Shown here one piece after another: positions 20,444 to 32,200 of a stretch of DNA of 64,000 bases. A program made the position numbers and the translations under genes. This DNA comes from Macrocystis pyrifera (Eukaryota; Sar; Phaeophyceae; Laminariales; Laminariaceae): NCBI GenBank assembly GCA_031763025.1, contig JASSKH010000021.1:5288611-5352610 (forward strand), given 5' to 3'. Numbering within the stretch: position 1 is the first letter of the stretch; each line of letters begins with the position of its first letter. The notes under the pieces are model-generated. The model ran no database searches. It worked only from the letters and a program-made list of their open reading frames with translations, and was not told the origin of the DNA.

Positions 20444-20913
20444 TATACAACAGCAAATGCCAACTGTGTCAGGGCTTCAGCCGGCGTTTGCCACCAGCCT
20501 GTATCATATAGATATCGTGCAATGCGTGTCATTTACGGCTCAGATGTCTAGTATAATAATAGTATTCAGTGCGCGTGTTTATTCTGTGTCCGCACTTCTC
20601 TCGCTCGTGAAACCAGGTTGTGTCCTCTGTTGAAAAAAGTCGTACCAGGTAGTGCCTTCTTTTTGGGCGGTTGCATATTTGTTCACGGAAACAAAAACAA
20701 CACGTACGTCTGTCTATGCGACTTGGGCATGGACAGACGACACTTCCTCTTCCTCCACAAAACATACGGACGCGACTTATTATTGTTTGCTGTTGTTTCG
20801 ATATATTTATGTACATGTACAATGTATACTACCTCTCTATGCTCGGAGTTTTGAGCTTTGAGGCGTGATGCCTTCATGTCATAATACAGAAAGATCATAT
20901 ACCAGGTACCAGG

Positions 20914-21022
20914 TATTACGGGGGTCCATAGTTAATAGGACCTATGGTATACATAAAAACCTATATATTTACCTATGTTTACAAACAAAATTTGGCCCCG
21001 TTAACTATGGACCCCCGTAATA
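20914..21022 (+). mobile_element. MITE copy 3, inserted at a TACCAGGTA motif
   Basis: Intact ends TATTACGGGGGTCCATAGT and ACTATGGACCCCCGTAATA. The left TA is also the last TA of a double TACCAGGTA motif (20900-20915). Removing the element restores ...CCAGGTAGTAG..., consistent with a TA target. Confidence 0.92.
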
Positions 21023-21530
21023 GTAGTTGTTAGGAAACCAAAACACGAAAAAAAAGGGTTGTCTATCATGTTCGTTGCCGCGTTGAGTTCACGAGTGATG
21101 CATGGAAAATAAACCGCTAAAACAAATAAAAAGTATTTCAAGTAAAATGCACCACATCGGCGGAAAAACTGCACGTAGAACGCGTGCAAGGTTCTGCTAG
21201 ACCTACCTACCTGCACATTTTTTTAATACCACCTGGGACCCTGTTCCCATTTGGTACTTCGACCCCGCCGCTCTGGGCCCATATCCCACTTGGCACCCTG
21301 TTCACACCCAGAGTGTAGAAATATCAGCCCTCCGCAGGAGCCGCCGGAGGCGCCCACCCGGCACCCTGATAAACATTGATTGTTTGTATACCATGTAGCC
21401 ACACATATATCTACACAACAACAAAACTCCTGCCATAGATATTCATACGACCGTAGTGAATTTACGTGCAATTTCTCCGCGTATGGAAAAAGGTGCCCAA
21501 CTCTATTTTTTTCCTCCGCCCGTTTTTTAC

Positions 21531-21680
21531 AATTCGGTTTATCATACTACTTGTAAAATTCGGTCAAAATGAAATATAGACGAGACGTATTACGCAGCTT
21601 TCGAAGTTGAGTATTAACTATTCAATCAGTCGAACTCACAGCTGATGTATTTCAAAATTTATAAAAAAATACCTGGTATC
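21531..21680 (+). repeat. ~130-bp direct repeat, copy 1
   Basis: It aligns with 21853-21990 through TTCGGTTTATCA, CTTGTAAAATTCGGT, ACGAGACGTATT and GTATTTCAAA. It carries TACCTGGTA at 21670, where copy 2 has only TA, and lacks it where copy 2 has one. Confidence 0.85.
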
Positions 21681-21852
21681 AATTAAATTTTAAGGTTTCA
21701 ATATGTTGCAACATCATATCAATATCCCTTGTTCGGGTTATATAGTATCAGTGCGCAGAATGACTATTCAAAATTGTCCTGCTGACCCGGGCAGCATCCA
21801 GGGGAGCCGCTGGCCTATATATTTGACAAGGAATTACATATAGAATACGCGC

Positions 21853-21990
21853 GTTCGGTTTATCACAATACTTGTAAAATTCGGTTAAAATGGAATATAA
21901 ACGAGACGTATTCCGCAGCTTGCAAAGTTGAGTACCTGGTATCAACTATTTAATCGGTCGAATTCACATCTGACGTATTTCAAAGTTTAT
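21853..21990 (+). repeat. ~130-bp direct repeat, copy 2
   Basis: Paralogue of 21531-21680. It carries TACCTGGTA at 21933-21941, where copy 1 has a plain TA (GAGTATTAAC against GAGTACCTGGTATCAAC). Confidence 0.85.
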
Positions 21991-22847
21991 AGAATATCAT
22001 CCGCGCCGTACTTTCTCTGTCCAGTAACAGCACTCAGTCGAGAGTTTGGGGAAAAAATAATTAAAAAACGTCGGTCATCAGGGCCGGTGCTTAGATTGGG
22101 GGGGGGTTCTTTTGTCCAGGATTTTGAAATCGTTGCCTGCTGTGGAGAACTTTCCTATTCCAAAGTCATGAATGGAGACTTTTTCGGCAGGTGAATCATG
22201 TGACGTCAAGTAAAAGACAGATGTGTGATTAATACTATAAAATAAACGCAAAATGCCCTGAGCTCTGCCGCTTAACGACGCGATCTGTTCTCTCCGCTTC
22301 TCAACCCCTGGAACATTCCCCGCCGTCGCTTCTCGCCGTCGCCCAACTTGTCGATGTTGTGTGTGCGCTTGAGTTGGTTTTGTGGTCGTGCGGCGGGTGC
22401 GTATCTCCTTGTTTATTTTCTTTTCGTTTGGTCCAGCGTGGCGAGCACAACATGCATCCTCCACATGCCACGACCCGGACCTGCTCGCCTGGTATCAGAC
22501 CTACACACCTACCTGCTGTGCTGCTTTGTCGACCACAGCAGCAGCAGCAGCAGCAGCGGTACCAACAAGCTACCACTGACTGGTTCGGGCAGGTGCCGAG
22601 CCCTTTCGTTCTACGCTTTTGGGGCGGGTAGGCAGTCGCCTCGACCATCCTCCTCGTCGTCGCCCAACTCGAGGTTACACGCCTTGATTTTTATCGTGGG
22701 AATCAACATTTTTTCCCCTACAAACAAGAAAAAAAGTTGGCTGCCCACGAGCTGGACCAGCCAAGAGGTGTGGCCGGAGCGCGCTTATTTTTTCACTTTC
22801 GATTTGTTTTACGTTTCTTATGTCGATTTTTTTTCTCTCTTTCCAGA
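21991..22847. other. Anonymous sequence with a (CAG)n tract
   Basis: It contains a short (CAG/AGC)n run at about 22541-22558. Several overlapping open frames across 22078-22860 show no conserved motif. Confidence 0.3.
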
Positions 22848-23052
22848 GGGGCGTCCGTGAAAAAGAGAAAAGGACACACCACGCTCTCAGAGGACGGAAT
22901 GGAAAACCGCTGCAACGATTGTGATTGCATGATGAAATAATAAGAAAAAAGTGTGCGTGTGTTTTTTTTCCTCATTTTTCCGTTTTTTTTTCACTTGGTT
23001 CTATTCAATAGAGCAACCCCCTCGAAAATCAATTCTGTGACGGTTCACAGGG
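22848..23052 (+). repeat. Anonymous repeat shared with 6948-7512
   Basis: This is the uninterrupted copy of the repeat described at 6948-7512, from GGGGCGTCCGTGAAAAAG to TCTGTGACGGTTCACAGG. Confidence 0.6.
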
Positions 23053-23400
23053 CGGCCTTGCTCGGGCATAGAGTGTGTATGTTATGCCTGTCTTATTGTC
23101 CAGTACGATCACGTGAACATTGCATTGCCTACTCTGCTTACTGCATCACAGCAGTAGTAGTGCTGTGTGTGCAGCGGTAGTATTACGGGGGGGGTACATA
23201 GTTAATAGGACCTATGGTGTACATAAAAACCTATATATTTACCTATTTTTACTAACAAATTTTGGTCCCGTTAACTATGGACCCCCGTAATAGTATGCGT
23301 CGTAATTTTGTGACCGCATAGCTTGCATGAAGAATCGGCACTGACGCTGTGATGGTTGTGCTGATGTCCACGCGTAAAAATAACAGTAAGAACAAACAGA
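23053..23400 (+). mobile_element. Degenerate LINE 3' tail interrupted by a MITE
   Basis: 23060-23180 resembles the GTGTGTATGTCGTGCCTGTC...ATGACATTGCATT part of the LINE tail. 23295-23395 resembles the ATTGAAGAATCGGCAC...GGTTGTGCTGGATGTC part. The MITE at 23181-23292 separates them, so it inserted into a pre-existing tail. Confidence 0.6.
23181..23292 (+). mobile_element. MITE copy 4
   Basis: The left end is TATTACGGGGGGGGTACATAG (extended G run) and the right end TATGGACCCCCGTAATA. Forward core orientation. Inserted in a LINE tail. Confidence 0.92.
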
Positions 23401-23665
23401 TTGGTCATGTGCCCCCCCCTCCATGCCACATATACCAGGTACCTGGTAATGGGATACATACGCGTTTTCAACACGGTGTTTTTTTCCAGGTATGTTCGTA
23501 TGTGTGTTATGCGCTATACACGTTCGTTCGCGTTCGGGTATTGACAAGACGTATCGTACGAGTATGCAAAAAAAAATGACGTTCGCGTTCTACTCGAAAT
23601 GACCCCTGGAGGAAAGCCTCCACATAGTTTGGCAACCACTTCACATTTGCTTTGGTTGCGTCTCT

Positions 23666-23667
<2 letters not shown>

Positions 23668-23696
<29 letters not shown>
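23668..23696. repeat. (TAC)n microsatellite
   Basis: About nine units of a TAC/ACT trinucleotide. A TAG/GTA tract of the same family of units lies at 50387-50422. Confidence 0.9.
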
Positions 23697-23698
<2 letters not shown>

Positions 23699-24425
23699 GC
23701 TACTGCTGTAAAGCCACAGCATCAGCGTCTGCAGCCTCGGCGTCTCAGCACAGCAGGAATACCTTTGCGGACTGGTTCAGCTGTTTGTGGTTCGTTCTTG
23801 CGATGTACTTCTTTTACACGACAAAATTGTTGCGTACGCATTTCACATTTGTTTTGACAAATGCTCTATTAACAGCTATTATTACTATTAATAATTGATT
23901 AAAAAGGTACGGCGACTCAAGATATCTACGGTAAGTAGTAACAGTAGACTATACATGCTACTGCTGTTGTTCATTATAGGATCACAATATATAGAAAACA
24001 GGACAACAGAGACCACGTGACGCAAGACTGCCTCCTGCCGTCGCTGCGACTGCTTGCAGCAAGCAAGACTTAATACGTAGCCCACGACAAACTAAAAAAA
24101 ATAGAACGCGGATTATTTACACGCCCTGGTCAGGTTTTGCGGTTGACGTTTGCGGGCGACGTTAGCACAATTCTCCATTTTGACGCAAACGCCCGACGTT
24201 CGCACTTTTTTAAGCCGTAACACGAACCCCTGCCCTGGTTATTTCCGTCGGTTCTTGGTCGTACTCTGTTTATACATACCTGTGGTGGTATTTTTGTTTC
24301 TTTTGTTTGTTTTGTATTGTCAGTCACATCTCTTTTTGGGAGGCGCGGCACGTTTTTGTTTGTTGGTTTCTGCTTTCTATTTCTATTTCTTTTTGTTTCG
24401 ATTTTTCTCTCTTCTATTCAAAGGG
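23697..24425. other. Anonymous sequence
   Basis: No gene or repeat family was recognised. A T/TTTC-rich stretch runs 24290-24420. Confidence 0.3.
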
Positions 24426-25445
24426 GTATACGGGACAGTCCCGTGGTCCTGTTAGAGTTCGAAATCCCGTTCCCGCCCAAATTGTTCCGGCGCAAAGGTT
24501 CGACATCCCGATGCGGTCTCTGGAAAAATGTCATATCCCGATCCGGTGCAAAATCTGATATCCCGATCCCGTACAAACTCTCCCTGTGAAACTTAAGCAA
24601 ATGCCGTGATTTCCGTGATGCGTCCCGTACAAAGCCCGTGAAGTACATTATGTCTTAAATCACGTTCAAGTCTGTCCCGTGGCTTCGTGACCCCCGGGGA
24701 CTTATCCCGCAATTCATGACATACCGAGTTTTTTTTTTTTTTTTCGGTCTTTTTGCTCACCAGTCCGACGTCCCTAACTCGAAGACAGAAAATCGTGCGT
24801 TGAGCCTTGCCTGAAACGTGCACTTTTAATGAACAATGCCAGTAGTAGCGTTTATTGTACTTTCCCATGATTACTCGCGCGTTTCGTTTTACTGTACGTA
24901 CGCAATTATAAGTATTATTTTTTTTTCAAGAAAATATATGTTGAGAAACAAGAAATTCACGAATACACCCCCAGTGTGGTATGCCGTCTACATACTAAGA
25001 AACACGGACGCCGCATGTTTTTGTACCCTACATGTGCACAAGCTACACCCCCGGTCTTGGCGAGAGAGGGGCCGGACGGCACGGGCGGTGCCAAGAAAAC
25101 TCTCACCTTTTCGGTTCCGTGGAGTACCGTGCTTTTCGCATACCGCAAAATCCCATCCCATGGACTGCGACTTGTTGCGTCCCGTACAATTCCGTCTTCT
25201 AAAACTTCGGGTATCGCATTCCTGTCATGTGGAGCACCGTGCTTTTTACGTCCCGTAAAATCCCGTGCTTTGCAAATCTCGTGGTGTATCAATCCCGCCG
25301 AAACTGTCCGGTTATATCCCGTAATGGCTCAACCTCGTTTCTGCACCGTACCGTGCTCACCGTGCCCGCTTGTAACCCGTACTCCCAAGGCAAGGGGTAA
25401 CTGAATCGCTCGGATCCCGTCCCGACTCGAAAGATCAGTCCCGAG
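24426..25445. repeat. Island saturated with TCCCGT-type motifs
   Basis: TCCCG or close variants occur about ten times in 24430-24720 and about ten times in 25100-25445, at irregular 15-40 bp spacing and mostly in the same orientation. Recurrent extensions are ATCCCGTnC, CGTCCCGTAC and ACCGTGC. The middle (24725-25095) is poorer in the motif and contains a T run at 24730-24744. Confidence 0.6.
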
Positions 25446-26087
25446 AGGGAAAGTTGTAGGTTGCATCGTGTTATGTATAGGGTGACTTCGTGTCTTTGCC
25501 ATTTGTTTGTTATTGTGTTGACCGAACGGAGTGACGTAAACGCAGGATTCTACTGGTTTTCAACAAATGACACTATGCGAAGACTGTATGTAGTCCTCTG
25601 CGCAAGGAATAAACGTATCAACGTGAACCAACACCACCACCTACCTGTAACAGTAGCTTTTAGGTACATCCTACGAATTTTCCCGTCTGCAAGTACGACC
25701 TACGATACTTACTCACCTAACTTTGAGGTACGTGAAGTACGAGCTCCGATACTTTATCCAAGTTCTCCGGTACGTTAGCTACGTCCTCTTAAACGTATCC
25801 GGCTAAAGGTGAAGATGGTAGTACAATCTGGCGAACATGTCTGTTCTCCCTTGATGCGTTTGATGCACCTTGCAAAGGCAGGGGCGCAACCCATATCTGC
25901 AACGTCATCGTTCAACAAGACGTATGTTGGCATGCCATCCACCTGACCGTTTAATGTAGTACACTCCGTCCGGACATTTCCTGTCACGGCCTTTTCGCGT
26001 CAATTTTTCTGCACATTGTACGTGGTCAGGTATACGCCAGGGATAGCTGGAAGACACCTGCATACTGTGTAGATAACGCCCGCCGTC
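25446..26087. other. Region upstream of the LNR gene
   Basis: 25640-25800 is rich in GTACG/CTACGATACTT-type repeats. No TATA box or initiator can be assigned with confidence, though a promoter for the gene starting at 26088 should lie in the last few hundred bases. Confidence 0.3.
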
Positions 26088-26250
26088 ATGTCCCAACGCA
26101 TGGGCTCCGTCGGCCTCGCCGTCCTGAGCTGCGCTTCACTCCTTCTGTCGGGCAGCGTCCTCGCCACAAGCGACACCTCGACGTCGCTCTGCGTTCCGCG
26201 TTTCTTTTCGGACGGAGACTGCGACCTGGTGAACGACAACGAGGAATGCG
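26088..26250 (+). CDS. LNR gene exon 1: start codon and signal peptide
   Basis: It begins ATGTCCCAACGCATGGGC and encodes the signal peptide and the first CVPRFFSDGDCDLVNDNEEC half-module. The donor AATGCG|GTAAGT is strong, and the exon ends one base into the Gly codon. The ATG at 26088 is chosen because it gives the full signal peptide. ATG 26100 is an in-frame alternative that keeps the hydrophobic core. Confidence 0.8.
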
Positions 26251-29200
26251 GTAAGTCGGAACTCTTGAACGAAGTGTCTTTCGCACCCAAACGTAACTGG
26301 TTCCTGACTCCAGTCGTCTCGGCCCGTTTACTGACAGCCCTGATGGAATTATCCTGAATACAGAGTGCTGTATAGACGCATTTTACGGTAGAGGAGTACG
26401 GATACCTTTTTTTAATGCTCACCCAAAAACTGGCTTCAGGGATGCATTCACACTCAAACCGATGAGCAAATTCCACGGCGTAGGTCTGAAGCCGAGGTCT
26501 AAAACAGACAATGCTTGGGTAGGATCACGGTTTGGAGGCCCCATCCGTTAGAAATTGTCCTGGCTAAAATGTGCCATCCCTATCGTAAAAAGCCTCCATA
26601 TTCAACTTCAGCAAGCTTTTACGGCTCAAGGTGGACAGTATATCTCGTGCATATACACCCGAAAAGCCTTGATGGGTCAAGCCTAGACGGTCTGTGTTGA
26701 CAAAAACAAATATGCTCGTATCTATAGCCCAATGGGCTGGACAGACAAGTGGTGTGCTTTCAACTGTAGGACTCTACTTCTTGTCCCGGGATCAAATCAC
26801 ACGTGGAATTGTAGTCCTATTCGTGTTTCTATTCGCGCTGCGCACAAATAAAGGTCTCAGGGCTCAAACATAGTGTATAGGAAGAGCATCGTTATCCCCG
26901 TGCTGGCGTGCAACTCGTGAACCACACGTGTCACGCGGTAGGAGCATCTCCGAGTCTTGTTTAGGCCACCGTCGTGTGACGTACTCTAAACACAATGACA
27001 CACTTTTACAGTAAAAGAGCTTAGGGTGCAAAAATACTCTTGCCACAGAAAAGGGGTTGCATATTTTTTTTGGCTAATTTGTTTCCGACCTGTTGAGCTC
27101 CTCCAGTAGGAAACTAGTAGGGTCTACCGGTTGGAATGGTACTGTTGGCAGTTTATTTGTTCGGGCCAAGCGCATAGAAAGGATGGTCGGGTTGCGCAAG
27201 TAAAGTTCTCCGAAGTCAGCTACGTGTGAAGTGCTGAACTCTTCACTGGAGGAGCCCATTACGGGGGGGCATGGTAAATAGGACCGAATATTGTTGGTAA
27301 AAACAGGCAAATATATAGGTTTTTGTCCGTACCTTAGGTCCTATTTACTACTGGCCCCCCGTAGCAGCAAATAAGCCACCACCCCTGCCGTGACATTGGT
27401 CCAAAGTCTCCGACAAAATATTTTTCGGACGGCTCTCAACCAGATCCTTCCGAACACACCCTGTTCCGTATCGGCAAACTTCCCCCGCCGTAGAAAAATC
27501 GAGCTCTGGGAAACGATTGCACCCCTGCGCGAAGTTCAACACTCTTTAACCCTGTCATAACTGCAGTCCCGTTTGAGGGATCAGCAACTCATTTTTCAAC
27601 CATTACGGGGGACCATAGTAAATAAGACCAAATATTGTTGGTAAAAATAGGTTAACATTTATGTTTTGATGTGCAACGTAGGTCCTATTTACTATGGTCC
27701 CCCGTCATAGTTTACCTCAAGACGGGACTGCTAAAAGGCTTAAAGTAGATACACACCTTGTAAGCCACTCCCGATACACGCTGACAAAAGGTCTTGCTAT
27801 TACGGGGGACCATAGTAAATAGGGCCAAATGATTTTAGTAAAAGCATGTGTATAAATAGGTTTTTACGTATGCCACATATCCTATTAACTATGGTCCTCC
27901 GTAATAATATGAAACTGCATTACACATGGACGCAAAATATAGTGGGTAGCTCAGCAGTTGAGGCGCATCGCCAAATGGGAACGTGTTTTGGGACAATTTG
28001 GTTTTCCCTCTCCATCTTCTTCCTCCCTATTACGGGAGACCATAGATAATAGGACCTACGGTACACACAAAAACCTGTACATTTTCCTATTTTTACTGAC
28101 AGTATTTGGTCCAATTTACTATGGTCCCCCGTAATAGTCGCAACTCAGGTCCAGGGTCAGGCAGCAGGCTTTTCTCCCCCCTCGCCACTGCGGTACGGTA
28201 GTGGAAAGGAGCCCCCCCCCCGTCTTGTAGCGCCAGTTGCATGCAGCACATAACACGGCACAAAACCGCAGACGGCATAGAAAGAGACTACGGGAATAAG
28301 AGTGTATTCTGGGAAACGATCTGTCTTGAAATAGTGTCAACCGCACCTATTAATACCCCGTTCGTTTTTCTCTCTTCCAGAGGTATATAGTTTGCTGATA
28401 TGTAAGTACCCTCCTTAAGCTAACAAGCACAGTGGCGTGGCCTCGCATTGTCTACTGTCCTCGTAGAAATGCAACGCAACATCTCTGTGTCGTGGTGTCT
28501 TGGGGCAGCAGAGCTTGTATCTCTCCCGCGTGAGGAATCGACATGCTGGCGAGCGGAAACAAACGTTAACGTGAAAACACACACACCACTCTGCCTGGAA
28601 AAATACCCGCCGTTTAAAATCTAGTGCGAATAAATACAGTAACGCCAGTTTGGTTTTCCGGCCAAAGTGGTATCCTCGAATTTTAGATTCAGTTCGAACC
28701 AAGTACTCCTCCTTGTTATTTCTACAGAAAAAGTCTCGTGAAAATCTTGTGGTGTCCTGGTGTGAAGATATTAGAATCCACATCATTTCAATTATAGTAT
28801 TTGCTTCCATGGCAGTTACCACGTACTTCCGTGAAAATGAAATCTAGTTCCGACACGTGAAAGCTAAAAATTACTTCCATGGAGGCTTAAATTCTAACTT
28901 CCACGGAAAAACGTTTCAAATCAATGGAAATACGTGGCAACATCCACTGTTGGCCACCAACCCACCAACTGAGGCTTCCACAAACCGCGTTCGATGGCAT
29001 CCACAAGAGTCCACAGACTTCCGTTACTTCCATCAGCTTCCATAAGCTTGATTACTCCCATGGAAGTTGCCTTCCGACCAACAAGCGTATATGCCGTTCC
29101 TATATAAACCAAATATCCTTCCGTAAATCAGTAGTATCCGTCATACACTTCTCTGCCAGTCTTTTCTTACTGTCATGGATGTAAACACGTTAAATTCGAC

Positions 29201-32200
29201 GGAAGTAAAGTTATATTCCACGGATGGTTTTTTGCTTCGATGGAAGTATGTGTACTCCCATGATTCCTGGGATCAAGGTGGCTGGTGGGCCTCCGGCGGG
29301 TCCAGCGGAGAGCAAATGATAATTTTACAACCTGCGGGTGGAAGAAGGGTACGAAATGGGAAGGGCCCGACTGCGGAGTCAAGGTAGATTATATGGAAGC
29401 TCACACAACTTCCATGGACGAAAATCCAACTTTTATGGAAGTACGTTTTTTTTTTGCCATGGAAGTTAGTTAGCGAATCCTTCGACGGAAGTTGCTACTC
29501 GTAAAAAGTCCCATGAAATCTGTTCTTGACTTCGACGAAAGTGAATCCAACTAGCATGGAAGTAAAAAAAAAACACTTCCATGGAAGTGAAACGAAAGCC
29601 CAATCTCTTCCAGGTAAGATTGTTGACGTCCATGGAAGCAGTTTTTCTTCCATGTTAAACTCAAAATCCGAGAAATGTGGGAGATCGGCATATTGAGGGG
29701 ATAATTTGTCCCACGGCAGTGCTTGCAGGTTTTGCTCCAAGCGTGTTAAAACCGGTTGAGCTCTTCAAGTCGGGGACTACCGGCTATATATCACTAGATT
29801 ATCTTCTTTAGAACTTTAGCGCACAACACCGTTGGTATTGGTCGAGCCAACAATCTCATTCGAAGCCTGTTTCGGGTGATGCATGTTGATTTCCATTTGG
29901 TTAGCCAAGAGAATAAGCCACCACCACTACCCTGGGATGCGTGCATCTTGCAAACTGATAGCGATACCTTCCCCTCACCGATTTCGCTTTCGACAGTGAT
30001 GCCTTTGGTAGATTGCGTATCAATTCATACCGGGGATATTTTCCCTGTGAATACCATACTTTACCGAGGTCCTCCACAAGGTTTGATACGGCCTCAATAC
30101 CTTCCAGAACACTCCTGCAAGACTCGACACGAACTTGATGTTGGCACCCGACACCTCGGTAAGTTTGGTGCGACGATTTCAATTCCGGTACCCGATACCT
30201 CGGCTAGTTCTGGGCGAGTTCAAACTCGGTACCCGACCCTCGCGTTTGCTTGGTACGCCCACCACAAATACACCGGATACCGTTATCGCAAATACCGTTT
30301 GATGGTTTCGCCGAACGGAGAGAGGAAGGATTGACCGTGTGCCTGTTTTCGTCCAAATATGTAATTTGCGTGCGCTGAGAAAAACCGCCTTCACACAAGC
30401 ATTCGTCCAAATACGCCATGTGTCGGGTGCTTCGGAGTCGAAAATTGCTTCATGTCTTGGATTCGTGCAATCTGTACTGTGAATGTGTCCTCAGCTTGAA
30501 AACAATACACCTGCTATTTCACTCGATTGTACGCCATTGTTGCTACCAATCACGATTTTTCAGCTTCAAAACCACCGACCTCCACGCGAAGCTCACCCCG
30601 GCAGAAGAGACCTCCGCAGAGAAGATGTGTGTGCACACTACTCGCAAAACGCGAGGCTCATGACCTATGATGGATATTTGCGTTGTACCCTGACAATATA
30701 GACAGAGGCTGTGTCCTCGGTGTTACCCGAGATATGACACCGGCAAGCGGTGGCCCGGGGAGTAAAATACTCCCGGGCGGTAGAGAGAAGAGGACGTGAT
30801 AACACGTAAACACTGGCGCTTAGATAGCCAACACACACAGATGTACTCCACAGAGAATGCAGGAGTCCAGATGACGGCAGCTTCCAGAGATGGATAGGCA
30901 GCTAGGATTCCATCACGATCCGGATAAAGGTCACATCAGAGAGTGAGATACTCGGTCCTACGAGCAGAGACGATACGGCTGTGCTACTCAGTCCTACGAG
31001 CAGAGACGATACGGCTGCTATTCCTCCGCAATAATATACGTTACAAGCCGAAACGGTACATAGACTATGATCTACGACACAAGAGCAGTGCTGCTTGAAC
31101 ATTGACTCATACATGGTCATGTGCTAACATTCTATTAACAGCCATCAATACTTTCCTGCAGCCTAAAATCAGAGGGTTGGCGTGCTGGGATCGAGCAGAA
31201 CATTGCTTTTTTAATGCTGGAAGGTCGGACAAAGCAATTTGATGCGCAGAAAAGTGTCGCCACAATCCACACCTTGGGTTGATCAACGAGGGAGAACATT
31301 GAACCCTTCTCGAGATGAAAATGAAGGCACGGACGTTAGGAGGAAGAGGGGCAGAGAGCCTGCTGTGTGATCTCGGATCTGGCTCACGACTACTGCAGGA
31401 AGGAAAGAGAATACGAGGGTGAACAGAATAAATGGGATGAATATACTAACAAATACCCGCTGCACCGTACTTGAACACCGTGTTTATAGCGCTGAAACGG
31501 TCACAATGAACGGTGATCGTCTTGTCTCTTTTCCCCAGGTTACGACGGCGGCGATTGCTGTGAGTGTACCTGCATCAGCACCGACGATTTCACCTGTGGC
31601 GACAATGGGGGCTTCGCGTGCCTAGACCCCAGTGCCGCATGTGTCGACGACGACGACGTAACCTCACTTCCGACGTCCGAGCAAGCTTGCGTTGACGGCT
31701 TCATCGCCGACGGGGACTGCGACCTTCCCAACAACACCGAGGAATGCGGTAAGTGCTATTACGGGGGTACATAGTTAATAGGACCTATGGTATACATTAA
31801 AAAATCTATATATTTACCTATTTTTACTAACAAAATTTGGTCCCGTTAACTGTGGACCCCCGTAATAGCATTTTGCTGCGTTCTAGGTGAAGCGAGTTGT
31901 CTATTTGGATACGAGGATTGCTTATCACTCTTGTCAGTACCCGTACCGGACACCTTCAAGAAGCAGGAAAAGCTGGTCGAGGCTAGACTTCTTGTTTTGA
32001 GCATGGGTGTGCTTCTATACTGATCTGAGCACAACGGCTCCCGAATTCAGCAGTTGCCAGTAATTATCATTCTGCTTGAACAAGGAAGTGTGGTGAGGTC
32101 AAGCTTTATTCTTACCAATCTGCCGGAGGATAAAAGGGAGAGAAAAAAAGCCTTCCTATTGCTCATTTGTACTGTGCTACCAACCCCATTGGAACTCCGA

